Source of the DNA: Panorpa germanica
Taxonomy: Eukaryota > Arthropoda > Insecta > Mecoptera > Panorpidae
DNA: 64,000 bases
Reading direction: 5' to 3'
NCBI GenBank assembly: GCA_963678705.1
Contig: OY783219.1
Coordinates: forward strand, 3,100,001 to 3,164,000
A program made the translations under genes and the position numbers. This document shows positions 13,001 through 30,262 of the stretch, piece by piece (the first letter of the stretch is position 1; each line of letters begins with the position of its first letter). A model generated the notes under the pieces. It worked only from the letters and a program-made list of their open reading frames with translations. It searched no databases and was not told the DNA's origin.

Positions 13001-15397
13001 AAAACAACTTTTTATAAGAATATGCATTTTAAATTCTTAAACAAAGTTTAAAAGTATGACATTTACAAAATGTCAGAGAAATCAAATTGCAAGAAGCTGA
13101 GAGATTCTTGATTCTTATTTTTAGAATTTCTTTTTGAGAAATTTCTTGAAGTCCTATCTAATCCGAAAATTTAAATAATGGCACAGTATTTTTATCAAAG
13201 ATTTTTGTTATGGTAACCTTTTAAGTGATAATCACATACGCATTTTATTTACAAATGTAAAATTTAGGTTTTATCTGACCACAGACATTATTAAAATGAA
13301 GCATCGCTATTAATATTTTCAATTATCTCAGATCACTAAATTATGATTTATGTGTCAATTTGCAGATAGACTGTTGACATATAAATGACACATTTCCGTA
13401 TTTTCAGTAACCCCTACCCAGAAAAAATTGAAGATGTAAACAGAAATATTAAAAGGTCCCATTTTATGACCAAGTTTTAACTATCTATAAATTATAATTA
13501 ATTTAAATTCATAATGAATCCTTTCCACGCATGTACTTTTTTTTACAAATAAATAATTAAGTTTTAGGAATTCCAAAAGATTAAAAATAATAAAATCATT
13601 ATCGGATTTATAATAGATAACATTTTTTTTTTGGAAATTTAGTTTTATCGAGTATTACTTGTTTTTCTATTTTGGGGTTCGATACAATATAAAATCAATA
13701 TTCCCATAACAAACAGGATTAACACTTATTGATTATATATTTAGTTTAGATACAGGAATTATATATCAATAAACTATCTGTTTATATCAAAAAATATATA
13801 TCAATAGTGTGAAAAATGTTATTTACATTATGTTATCTACCATAGATAATTGAGAAAAATAATAAAGTATTGAAATTATAATAATAAAGCAAAACCGCAT
13901 CACAAGGAATATATATAAAGCATAAGAATACACGTCTAATTGTATAACAACAAGCTGTTAATCAATATAAAAAAATAATTATTGATTTTTATTGATTGAA
14001 CAACCTAACCTAAAAATATATTTTAATATTCAAAGTAATTAACCGAGAAGGACTATTGTATAAGAAATTAATCTTAAAAAACATATACTTCAAACAGTTA
14101 ATTAATCGCAATTATAAATAGTAATAATGCAGAAAGTTTTATAAATAAATGAATAATAAAATATATAATTAAGTATACACACAAAACTTAAAAAATTAAA
14201 ATAAATGTTGTTTACCTTTTAGATTAGTGGAGCCAGGTGCAAATTTTCAACACAAAACTAATATTTTATTAAAGAAAACTCACTAAAAAAGTTATTTAAA
14301 ACCGATAACATAATCACTAAAAGCACAATATATAATTACACAGTTTTATTAACTAAAAATTAATCGAAATTAATTCTTATTTTTAATTCACATTTTATCG
14401 TGAATAATCCTGCACTAACCAAACACATCAACCGCACTAAAGTTACTGAAATTGATGCTGGTGATTCAGTTGCTTCTTCTAGACTGACAAGCAGCATTTG
14501 TGTATTTAGTAGCAGTGACATCTTTGATTTATAGATGAAACTAAACACATATAAATAAGTAATTAGTAATTAATTCTATAACCAATCGACTAATATGTGA
14601 TCTGTATAAGTGTAATTACAATTAATAATCATTATTATGAACATACTTTATCTAAATTTAGCGAAAAAGTACATTACAGTAATCTTGTACAAAATGGTTT
14701 GTTTCTTTGATATTATTTTTTATTTTTACTTTATTTTAATCTAAAACATTAGTAAATAAAAATTGACAATTATGCAAAAAAATGTATGACAATAGATTCA
14801 TATATATCCAATCTTTAATACTCTCAAACTCAATTACATCCAGTAACAATTCATGCACTTTATAAAGCCTTGACAAGCCGCAGTTTTGAGCCCTACGAGT
14901 TAAGGCATGTGTTTACATGATTACTTTACAGTCAATTTATTGACAATATCTGGATTCAGCCTATAATATTAATATTTTTTATATATATTTAAAAATGTCT
15001 CAAATTTCCTCCTTTAAAAATTTACCTCAAAACAAACCTTATGAATACAAATAATTATTGTAAGACTATTTCCAGCTAAGGTTTTAATTTTATGGTGTTT
15101 TCTATTCGTAAAAATGTTGCCCTAGTTTTGCACTTCTTTTCGAATGCAATATATTTATTGAAAAGAAAACATCACTAACTTTCAGAACAAAACAAAACAA
15201 ATATACGGTTAAATGCTAAATATTTTCATAAATAAATCCCCACATTGCTAAAACTAAAATTTAAGTAAGTAAATAAAAATTATATTCCTAATCTATATAT
15301 TATAAAAATACTTAGCTAAACATTAAAGAATACTTTCACCACTTGATAAGGGTAGTGAAACTTATTCGAAGAGATATTATTATTGAGGAATAACTAA
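10005..15397. other. 5.4 kb intergenic, no gene recognised
   Basis: The most AT-rich part of the left flank. A CA microsatellite lies at about 10860-10873. The 143-codon plus frame at 11982-12413 has no recognisable domain, no flanking splice or promoter signal and a composition expected of AT-rich noise. No RNA gene was recognised by eye. Confidence 0.5.
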
Positions 15398-16085
<688 letters not shown>

Positions 16086-16774
16086 TATAAATGTTTTATA
16101 CGAAAAATTAACAGTAAATATTAATAAGCAGCAGGAGATTTGTTTTATCACAACCACAAAACTGCACAAAACTAAATAAATGTGAAACTCCTTCGCACTA
16201 AATGTCACAGAAAACGCACCACAATGCGTCGCAATAGAAACAACCAGCGATACCAGTGGACCACAGCGATGGGAAACATATGAACACCCTGAACTACACT
16301 GAACTGTAAATTTAAACCAGAGACGTCTAATCAGAGTTTAATTAAGGGGAAATTAAAATACAGTTAGTCAAGACACACTAATTTATCATTCAACACGCGT
16401 GTGATATAAAGTATATATTAAATAAAGATAACAATTATAATACATTACCAGTGCTGTATTAACGATTTAAATAGGTCTTCCTTAAAGGCAATTGCGACAG
16501 GATACCGCCGGAGAGCAATTGCGACTAGATACTATTGCTTTCACTGGAGAGTAATTGCAACTAGATACAATTAATTTTCTTGGCCCTTAAAAAGTCTGAA
16601 TGATGCTTAATATTAATAGAAGTCAAATGATAAGATAGAGCTGATGAAAATGATACAAATTAGGTAAAAGTATTACCAGAAGTAGTAATTGTCAATAACG
16701 TTTATTCTGTGAGATACTTTTCATCTGGCAACAATATAGTTAATTTAACAATAACGTCTAACGTAAATAAAGAA
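16086..16774 (-). other. RPB6 promoter and iav 3' flank
   Basis: This 0.7 kb holds the RPB6 5' flank (about 16086-16300, locally GC-richer) and the iav 3' untranslated region. Complement of TTTATT at 16701-16706 gives a minus-strand AATAAA about 70 nt after the iav stop, a likely polyadenylation signal. A short near-repeat, GCAATTGCGACAGGATACCG and AGCAATTGCGACTAGATACT, lies at about 16489-16535, with a third partial copy near 16551. Confidence 0.55.
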
Positions 16775-21568
<4,794 letters not shown>

Positions 21569-22366
21569 TTTATACAATTTTTGCTCATTAAAATTACTGT
21601 TAAATAATTTCTCTTGTTTAAGGAGTCTTCCACATAGAGTTTGACTGCCCAAATACCTTTAGTTGTTTGATCGATATGGTTCCGCGGTACCTGGTACGTT
21701 TGACATGACTGAATCAATATTTGTTTAAGGTGTAGAAGCTCTTAACATAATTAATCCTGTGCTACCCAAATTAAAAGTAAATAAACCTTACAACTTAAAT
21801 CTAACAAGTGAAAAGTAGCAAGACAATGTTATCTAACGATAATCTTGCCACCAGTAAACCTGTATTAAGACAAACTTTCCATTTCTTTTTCTATGTAACT
21901 TTTTACCTCTTTTATATCTAATCATAATAAAAATAAACTGATTTGTTTTTAATATGGCATGGACTGTTACTTTGTTAATATTATTTAATTGGTTTTAGTT
22001 ATTTCTTTTTATATTCTAATTAATTTGTACTGCCCGCTAACATATCCTGCTGCTGCTTCTCTTACAATCCAGATGGCATTACATAGGAGATTATATAAGT
22101 CAAAATAACTATTATGCAAATTTCTAAATATGTCAAATGTTTGGAGCTCTTTATCACTATTTTTAACTAATAAGTACAAGGTCTTCTAGTTCTTTATCAT
22201 TTAAAAAAACATAATTAATGGTATCTATACTTTATAAGTGCTTAATTATATTGATATTTGTGAATTTAGATATTTATTTCACATTCTGTCACACTAATCA
22301 GTTATTAATAGTAACTTATAATTTTGTTTTAAAGCAATTATTATTCACTTGTTCAAATATTTTAAA
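21569..22366. promoter_or_regulatory. Divergent intergenic region between iav and 5'-nucleotidase III
   Basis: An 800-bp AT-rich gap separates the divergent starts of iav (-) and the 5'-nucleotidase gene (+). It must contain the 5' untranslated regions and core promoters of both. I see no clear TATA or initiator that I would defend. Only one or two short GC-richer patches (for example 22035-22090) stand out. Confidence 0.5.
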
Positions 22367-23666
22367 ATGTCTTTTACAATTGATAGCTTAATAGAATTTA
22401 AAGCTGCTCATGTTAAAATAAAAGATCCTAAAAAGGTTGAACATATTATAAACAATTTAATAAGTGGTGGATTCAATAATTTACAAGTTGTTACTGATTT
22501 TGATTTTACTATAACAAAACAAAATGTTAAAAATGGTAAAATTATATCCAGTTTTGGTTTATTTAATAAGTGTAAGACGATTCCAAAATGTTATTTAGAT
22601 AAGTCAAACGAGTTATATAATAAATATCGTCCTATTGAAATTGATCCACATATGCCAGAAGAAGAAAAAATTCACCATATGATTGAATGGTGGACACAGT
22701 CTGAGCAGTTACTTAAGTAAGAATGTGATAATAATATCCCTAATTATATAAATTTATCTTTCGTTATCTTTGTTTTTTTTAATTTTCAGGGGTTTCAAAT
22801 TTTCTACAAAAGATATTGAGGAAGCAGCAAGTGATTATAAACACGTTCTTAGGTAAAGTATCATCTTAAGATTAATATATCTATGACATTATAGTAACAA
22901 AATTTGTATTATACAGATGTGGGGCTAATACTATGTTTGATAAACTTTTTAAAGCGGAAGTTCCTGTTCTTGTGTTTTCTGCAGGATTAGGAGATTCTGT
23001 AGTTGCCATACTTAAAACCTGTGACGTTCTTTTGCCAAATGTTAAGGTGCTTATTATATTTTACATAAATAACTTTCCATGTACACTTTGCTCATTATAT
23101 TAGATGTCCTCTATAACTGTTATAGCACTATTTTTTAATTTACAAAATTTATTAGAATGTACTACAGCCCCAATAACGAAACTGTGTGCTTGGAAAGAAA
23201 TTTGAAGTATGTTTGTTTTATTAAAACTGGATAATACAATCAAACATTTATTAAATATCATTTCAGGTAATATCCAATTTCTTAAAATACGAAAATGAGT
23301 ATTTAAATGGGCTAGGACGGCCTATAATTCATACTTTTAACAAAAATGAAACTGCATTAGTAGGAACAGATTATTCCGATTCTGTGAAAAAACGAGCTAA
23401 TGTAATTGTAATGGGAGATTCGCTAGGGGATGCTAAGATGGCTGATGGAATGCCTCATTCAGAAGCTGTTATTAAAATAGGTTTTCTCTACGACCATGTA
23501 AGTTAACTTATTTAGAATTTTACTTCAAATAGTGCACCAATTTTAAAATACAAAATCGTTTTAGGTGGAGACAAATCTACCTGTGTACATGGATACCTTC
23601 GATATTGTTCTAGTTGATGACCAGACAATGACTATACCACTAGCTATTTTATCTCTATTAAAATAA
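22367..23666 (+). CDS. Cytosolic 5'-nucleotidase III (cN-III / NT5C3 family)
   Basis: Five exons, 22367-22716, 22790-22852, 22917-23046, 23267-23497 and 23565-23666, give 291 codons, the usual length for the family. The HAD-fold enzyme dephosphorylates pyrimidine nucleoside monophosphates. The IIIB class also hydrolyses 7-methyl-GMP from mRNA caps. Motif I is TDFDFT, with Asp44 as expected nucleophile and Asp46 as acid/base; YRPIEIDPH and HHMIEWWT are family-specific; motif II is VFSAGLGD; motif III is MGDSLGDAKMADG. Near the C-terminus come KIGFLYDHVE and YMDTFDIVLVDD. The start is the ATG at 22367 (MSFTIDSL). The exon 3 donor (AAG|GTGCTT) is weak, but the phase and the protein match support it. 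IIIA and IIIB cannot be separated by eye. Confidence 0.95.
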
Positions 23667-24627
23667 TAATAATGTTATAATCATTATAATTTACTTATGT
23701 TACGATTAATCGCACAAAAGTATATTTATTTTTTTAATTTGTTACATAATAAAATTTTAATAAATGGGATTTTTATTTTCATTAACAGATTTTTAAATTT
23801 ATGAATGTTTCAGCTGAACATAATTACATATATCTTATATAAAAAGATTTACCTGTTACATAATATACTTTAGGTTAATATAATGTAAAGTTACATAAAA
23901 AAAACACATTATAACTTTTGTTTTATTAAATTTTTAATTCTGCAAACTGTTGCACTACACTGCAATCATATACGAGCCAGTCTATTCACAGCCTTATCTA
24001 ATAAAATACAATTTAAAAATGCTATGTTTACATTTAGATGAACAAAAATAATTTTATAAATCCTCCTAAATTAAATAAGAATGCTAATCTTCAAAATATT
24101 TTCATTAAGAAAGTGTTAAGCATGTTGCATGGTTGCAGGAGTAAACATACATAGGAGCAGTCGCGAAGAAGATCATTTAAATAAGATCTATTAAAGTTTT
24201 CAATGTATCATGCTTAAATACAAGCTATTAAATAAGACGATTATTAAAAATTAACATATGAGTATTTTGCTATCCCACATTTAAATAATGAACACCTGAC
24301 GTCATAATTATTTTGATTTCTGTATATGGGCACAGTGCCATGATTGGTAGATAGCTGACGTAATTAATAATTAGTAAACTTAAAGGGCGTAGAGTTTGCA
24401 AATAGTAGTTTTAAAGTATAGTTAAAATAAAGGTAAGATACTTATAGAGAACAATATAGTTTCATCTCTTTTACGTGTGTTTTATTTGTATTAGTTTCAT
24501 AAGTAGTTAACAAATTATTTGATGTTAACTACATATATGTATGTATATACACGGGGACTCATTTTTACAGCTGTCAACATTCTTTTAAAGGTCCAGTTTT
24601 CAGTTTGAAATTTTCAACATTGTGATA
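23667..24627. other. 3' flank of the nucleotidase and upstream region of PINCH
   Basis: AATAAA at 23748-23753 and again at 23759-23764, about 85-100 nt after the stop, are the probable polyadenylation signals of the upstream gene. The remainder is AT-rich with no further gene; it should contain the distal PINCH promoter just before 24628. Confidence 0.6.
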
Positions 24628-26839
24628 ATGCCTGGGTAAGCTTGTATTTAGATAATACTGTTTAAATAAGATAACAACAACATTTTATCAAAAATACTTT
24701 ACTGTCAATGCTAATATTGTATAACCGCTTCCTCATATTGTAAAGCTTCCCATTACTGATTTGATAAACTATGTTCAAAAATACTTCATACACTTTAACA
24801 CCGTCTGCTTTTTAGAAATCAATTATTTGATAAACATATCACTATATTTCTATTATTATGTGTATATATTATTATTTTTAATGTGTTCATAACCTCAATA
24901 TTAAAAGGCGTTGGCTTTTTATTTGTAATAACAATTTTCCTGCTTAAACTATATTAGTCACATCCGTTAATTAACTGATTTTCCTAACGGAAATCTGATT
25001 ACTTGCGGTTACCCTTTATATAGTTTTATTTGTAAAGTTCTTATTACAATAATTGCAATCATGGTGGAATACATACAGTAAGACTAATAATTTTATTTGC
25101 TCTGTATTATATTTATTTATATTAATATTAATAACTTACTTGCAGATTGGAAGGAAATATGTCGTTGAGCAACATGTTTTGCTCTCGGTGTGAGGACGGG
25201 TTTGAACCACACGAGAAGATTGTCAACTCCAATGGAGAATTGTGGCATGCACAATGCTTCGTGTAAGAATCTAATTCAACTGGGTTGTTTATGTATTGCT
25301 TTATTAAATGATTAATATACTTGTTATTTTAGGTGCGCACAATGCTTTCGCCAATTCAACGATGGGATTTTTTACGAGTTTGAGGGCCGTAAATATTGCG
25401 ACCACGATTTCCAAGTACTGTTTGCACCTTGCTGTAACAAATGTGGTTCGTATACATCTGCTTCTGCAGTATTCTTCTTATGAAATCTCAAAGATTATCT
25501 AAAAATGCTGAATACGGAATGTTATTTCCAGTTACATATATTTAAAGTTTATTTAACATGAAAAAGTTTACCTGTTGCATAATGTTTTGTAAATGTAATG
25601 TAAGATTACATATCAAAAGTTATCTTCAGATATAAATTTACATTTCTGAACTTAATAAAGCTTTTTAAGTAAGCTTATATAATCTTACATATTAAGTAAT
25701 GTATTGGTAAAATAGTTGTAATGTCTTACTGTTGTAAAGTTTCTAATTGTTAGGAAATGTATAATTATTTCTGTTCTAGGCGAATTCGTGATTGGTCGTG
25801 TTATAAAAGCAATGGCTGCAAGTTGGCATCCAAGTTGTTTTAGATGTCAACATTGCTCTAAAGAACTTGCGGATACTGGATTTATTCGCAATCAAGGAAG
25901 GGCTCTCTGCCATGAATGTAACGCCAAGGATAAAGCTCGTGGACTTGGCAAACATGTGTGCCATAAATGCCATGGGCTAATTGACGATGCACCCCTACGG
26001 TTTAGGGGTGAAGTTTACCATGGATATCATTTTAATTGCACTGCTTGTGGAATAGAGCTGGATAGCTCTGCTAGGGAGGTCCGCAGCAGACCTGGATTTG
26101 CTAATAATGATATGGTAAGGAAGCGGAGATGTTTTCATCCACATAGCATTAAAATAGTCGGATAGCATTACCCATAATGCTATAGAGTAATGGTGGCGTT
26201 TCTTAATCAATATTAAAATTCATAAATCTTTTACAGAACGAATTGTATTGCCTACGTTGCCATGATAAAATGGGAATCCCAATTTGTGGTGCTTGCCGCA
26301 GACCAATTGAGGAACGTGTTGTAACTGCTCTTGGAAAACATTGGCATGTAGAGGTAATAATCTTCATTACATAATTATTTTATGATTTATTGGAACATTA
26401 ATATAATCAAGATATTCTTTTCACTAGCATTTCGTGTGCGCTAAATGTGAAAAACCATTTTTGGGGCATCGCCATTACGAAAAGAAAGGATTGGCTTATT
26501 GTGAGATTCATTACCATCAATTGTTTGGTAATCTTTGCTTTGTTTGCAACCAGGTTATTGCGGGTGATGGTAAGTTTATGTTATTTTAAATCAAATAACC
26601 TATATTTGTAAAAATATTATAACTTACCTAATTATTTTTTAGTATTCACTGCTCTCAATAAAGCTTGGTGTGTTCATCATTTCGCTTGCACCGTCTGCGA
26701 TACTAAAATGACACAAAAAAGTAAATTTTATGAATGCGATGAAAAACCAGTTTGTAAGAAGTGTTATGAGAAATTTCCAAATGAATTACGACGTCGCCTT
26801 CGAAGAGCACATGAAAATACACCAAAGAAAGCTGTGTAA
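24628..26839 (+). CDS. stck: PINCH / LIMS adaptor, five LIM domains (steamer duck)
   Basis: Body exons 25146-25262, 25333-25445, 25780-26114, 26237-26353, 26428-26569 and 26643-26839 encode a five-LIM adaptor. Two alternative first exons both splice in phase 2 to 25146: 24628-24635 (MPG..) and 25061-25077 (MVEYIQ..), giving 342 or 345 residues. The ATG of MSLSNMFC in exon 2 could also start. LIM1 opens [20 protein letters not shown], followed by [57 protein letters not shown] and [11 protein letters not shown]. Paired Cys/His zinc ligands are present. The basic C-terminus is RRRLRRAHE. In the family, LIM1 binds integrin-linked kinase in the IPP complex at muscle attachment and focal adhesions. 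The exon 3 donor (G|GTTCGT) is non-optimal. Confidence 0.95.
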
Positions 26840-27954
26840 AGTCAAATAATTGATTCATCTGTATCGAAAGATTGGGAAAGAAACGAAGACACTCATTAAA
26901 TTTCTACACGTTCAGTTTTTGTTAAAACTAATATTAAAAATTGTTAATAATATGTGCCTTTTAAAACTTCAAATTTTTTAACAATAGCTCTATTTTCAAT
27001 TTATTTAAATAATGATGGAAAAATATTTAAGGGTTTGCAAAATTTATATGTTTACAATGTTGGTAATCGATCAGAATTTCTATTGCCTAAATATTTGTAA
27101 TTTTTAATTACAAAAATAGCATTTTTTTAGTGAAGGAGGTACTAATTTCTAAATATAAATAGTCTTCTTGCACTTGAGAAAATTATGCACCGCTTTAATC
27201 ATATCTAATTTTTTTTAATTTTCACTAACAATAGCATATACTTAAAACTTGTTATAATTATGATATTTCTTGTCTATATTTAAATTATTTAGAATGTAAC
27301 AATTAATAGAGATAGATGGTTAGAGGCTGAATCTGAATAATTATTGCAATGTTTAGAAAGCTTCTTACCGAAAGGGATTTGTTCTTCGTAATTTCTTATT
27401 GGAGACGTAGTTTATGCATTATAGCGTGCGTTCTTATTAGAATTGAACATGTTTTTCTAGTGGAAAGAAACGCTTTGAATGAAAACAGTCGCCACATGTT
27501 TGGGGCCTTGTAGGAGTTCGCATAATTGTCCATAAATAGATCTGCAAAGTTGATTTCATAATTACTTTAAAGTTACTGCCATTAATTCTTAATTTATAAT
27601 AAAGTCTAATAATATTTTTATAAGTTACATATAATGAACTCATAAAATTTTTACTCATAGTCATAAATTATTTGCTAAACTAATTATTATAAACTGTAAA
27701 GTGCCTTAACATTATATTTACTTCATGAATAATATAGTTTTTAAAATAATTCAAATGTTTTTATTAATTATTTCCTGTGTTTTGAAAACTGTGCTTGTTA
27801 TAAATTAGACAGTCTTGTTCGAGTTTCTATTAAGCGTCAAGTTGGTATCAAAAAAATTGAGCATTCGCTAGGTTGGCATTAGTAATTAATAAAACTCTGT
27901 AGAAGGATATGTCAAAACTTTTTGTGGATATTATTTAAGTGTTGATTGTTAAAA
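26840..27954. other. Intergenic between PINCH and mRpS27
   Basis: Contains the PINCH 3' untranslated region and the mRpS27 promoter. The 75-codon minus frame at 27437-27664 has no recognisable family and no splice context. No other gene seen. Confidence 0.55.
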
Positions 27955-29410
27955 ATGTGGAAAAATAAAGCAATATATATAACGCGATTGTACACAAATA
28001 AAAATGTTAAAAATATATTCAATTCAAAACGAACATTTCTGTCAGAATCTTATAAATGTACAGAAGCTTGGTCGGCACGACAATTAACCCCAATTTTACA
28101 AAAAGTTAAAGTAGATGATTTATATTATGAGTTAGAGCAGGGTATTCAACAAAATGGTAAACCCAGTGCTATAGATGTAGATATATTTGCAAATGTTATT
28201 CATGAGGATCATCATTTCGATGAAGTAACAGACCTTTTGCATAAATTGAGGTTAAGTTCTGAAACAGGTAATACTTTGGATTCTACATCACATGCTGTTA
28301 TCAGAGCTTTCCACGAGACGGGCAAGAATGATGAACTTCTTAACGTATTAAATGATCGTTTAAATTATGGTGTATTTCTTGACAGTTTCACAGCAAACTT
28401 ACTAATGGATGGTTCAATAAATTCAAGAGATTTTAAAACTGCTGCTAGAGTTGCAAGTATGGTGATGTTACAAGAAGATTGGTCACACTCAATAACAAAT
28501 AACTTAGCCCTATATTCTTGTTACCACTATTTAAAAAATCCAGAACCATTCGAAGAAATCGTAAAAGAAGTGGTTGAAACTAAAAAGAAAAAAGAAGAAA
28601 TTAAAGTAAGAGTTAAATTTTTACGTAATAACTTCTACGATGATCATTTTGATATAAAAGATTCCAAACTACTTGTTGGTAAAACTTTGTCAATGTTTGG
28701 TTCAAAAACTGACACAAATGTTGGTTATAGTTGCAATTTATTGGGGCTTGTACTTTATAAGAAGTATGATAAAGCTTGTAAATTGATTGAAACTGTTAAG
28801 GACAAATCTGTGTATTCAGAAATATTGGATCTTATTAAGAAAGAAATTGAAGGAGTAACAGTCGATGACTCGAATAAAGATGTTATTAATCAACTAAATG
28901 CATTACTTGCTGGTTTAAAAACTGCTGATGGTTTTGAGAACCATTTAGAAAACTCTGTGGCTGCTGCTGTAAAAACACAAGAACAATTAGACATATCTGA
29001 ACAATGCAAGGTAAGATATATTACACAATTGATGCATTTATAGTATCTAAAAATACTTACAAATTATCTCCTTGTTAATAAAACACATTTAATCATTTTA
29101 TATGAATTTAAAACAATTATATTTTTTATTACAGATTTATGAAGATTGGAATAAACTTAGAGAACAAAAATTAGGAGAACAATTGGAAAGACTTCTTAGA
29201 GCCAAACGAGTTACAGAAGCTGAAAAGAAACGAAAAGAATTAGAAGAAGAGGAAAGAAAATTATGGTTCTTCGAGCGAGAAGATCAAATGGACTTAGATA
29301 TAGATGCGAAAAGAGTATATTATCCAATTAAATACACTGGTAAAAAGAAGAAGCCCAGAGTAATAGATGAAGGATATATTCCACCTGAAATTAAACCTAG
29401 AAGAAATTAA
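27955..29410 (+). CDS. mRpS27: Mitochondrial small-subunit ribosomal protein mS27
   Basis: Two exons, 27955-29010 and 29135-29410, give 443 codons in frame (AAG|GTAAGA donor, TTACAG acceptor). The product is a PPR-like helical-repeat protein of the mitochondrial 28S subunit, needed for mitochondrial translation. The N-terminus (MWKNKAIYITRLYTNKN) is basic and lacks acidic residues, as expected of a mitochondrial presequence. Recognisable family stretches are LSESYKCTEAWSARQLTPIL, LDSTSHAVIRAF, GVFLDSFTANLLMD and QEDWSHSITNNLALYSCYHY. The tail is a Lys/Glu-rich probable coiled coil (EKKRKELEEEERKLWFFERE), then KPRVIDEGYIPPEI. The ATG at 27955 is the first in frame after a stop. AATAAA signals follow the stop at 29455 and 29471. 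Confidence 0.9.
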
Positions 29411-30065
29411 ATTTGAATATTTTATATGATGTTTTATTGTAGAACATGAAGGCTAATAAAAATGTGTATTAATAAACACTGTTCTTTGGTTTTTCTTTTT
29501 TTTAAACCTTTTCTTTTGACATACTTCTTATCTAGTGCAGTTTCTTATGCTGATTTCAAAATTAAAAACCATTTTCAATTATCTCATCGAAACAAAGATG
29601 AAGTAATATGAAATGTAATACCTAGAGTTAAGTGGATTGTTTATTATATATACATATATAAACTTCTCCAGCATTTATGGAACTTTTTTACATTCATGGA
29701 CCTTTCATTTTTTGTATTTTTGATGCTGAATATCGTAGCTTTATTTATGTAGACCACACCGCTGTCTTAATAAGTTTATGAGACTTTTTCTCAAACTTAA
29801 ATTTTTATATTTTGTAAACATATTATTTTTTAATAAAAATATATTATTTAACATACTTATTATACATTACATAATTAGTCTGTACATATAAATACCTCTC
29901 ATATATATTTCAATCACTAATTGCAGTTTTTATTTATATTAAATCTACTGAGCACTCATTTGATATAGTTTTTATATACGATATTAAGTATTAAGTTCAT
30001 AATTTGTGATACATTAGGTACATATTAAGGTACATTATAATTTAAATCTGTAAAGCTCTTGCATA
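29411..30065. other. mRpS27 3' flank
   Basis: Two AATAAA hexamers at 29455-29460 and 29471-29476 lie 45-61 nt beyond the mRpS27 stop. The rest is AT-rich without a recognised gene. Confidence 0.55.
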
Positions 30066-30262
30066 CTGGAGCAGACTTTTACAGTAGTGTGTATTCCAGT
30101 TGTTTAGTATTACTGTTGTGAAACTAATATAATATAAGTTTGAACTATATCATGAATATTGACGTATGAAATACAGATTTTTTCGTTTCACAAACCTTAT
30201 TATGAAGTGTGTTTATGTTAAACAACTCCAATACACCCTACTGAAAAAGTAGTCTGTTCCAA
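30066..30262. mobile_element. MITE with about 45-bp inverted repeats, TA-flanked
   Basis: The left end (CTGGAGCAGACTTTTACAG, continuing TAGTGTGTATTCCAGTTGTT) is the imperfect complement of the right end (AAACAACTCCAATACACCC, then AGTAGTCTGTTCCAA). Both outer edges abut TA, which suits a Tc1/mariner-type insertion. The 197-bp element is non-coding. One end recurs alone at about 46990-47013 (AAACAACTCCAATACACCCT). Confidence 0.72.
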
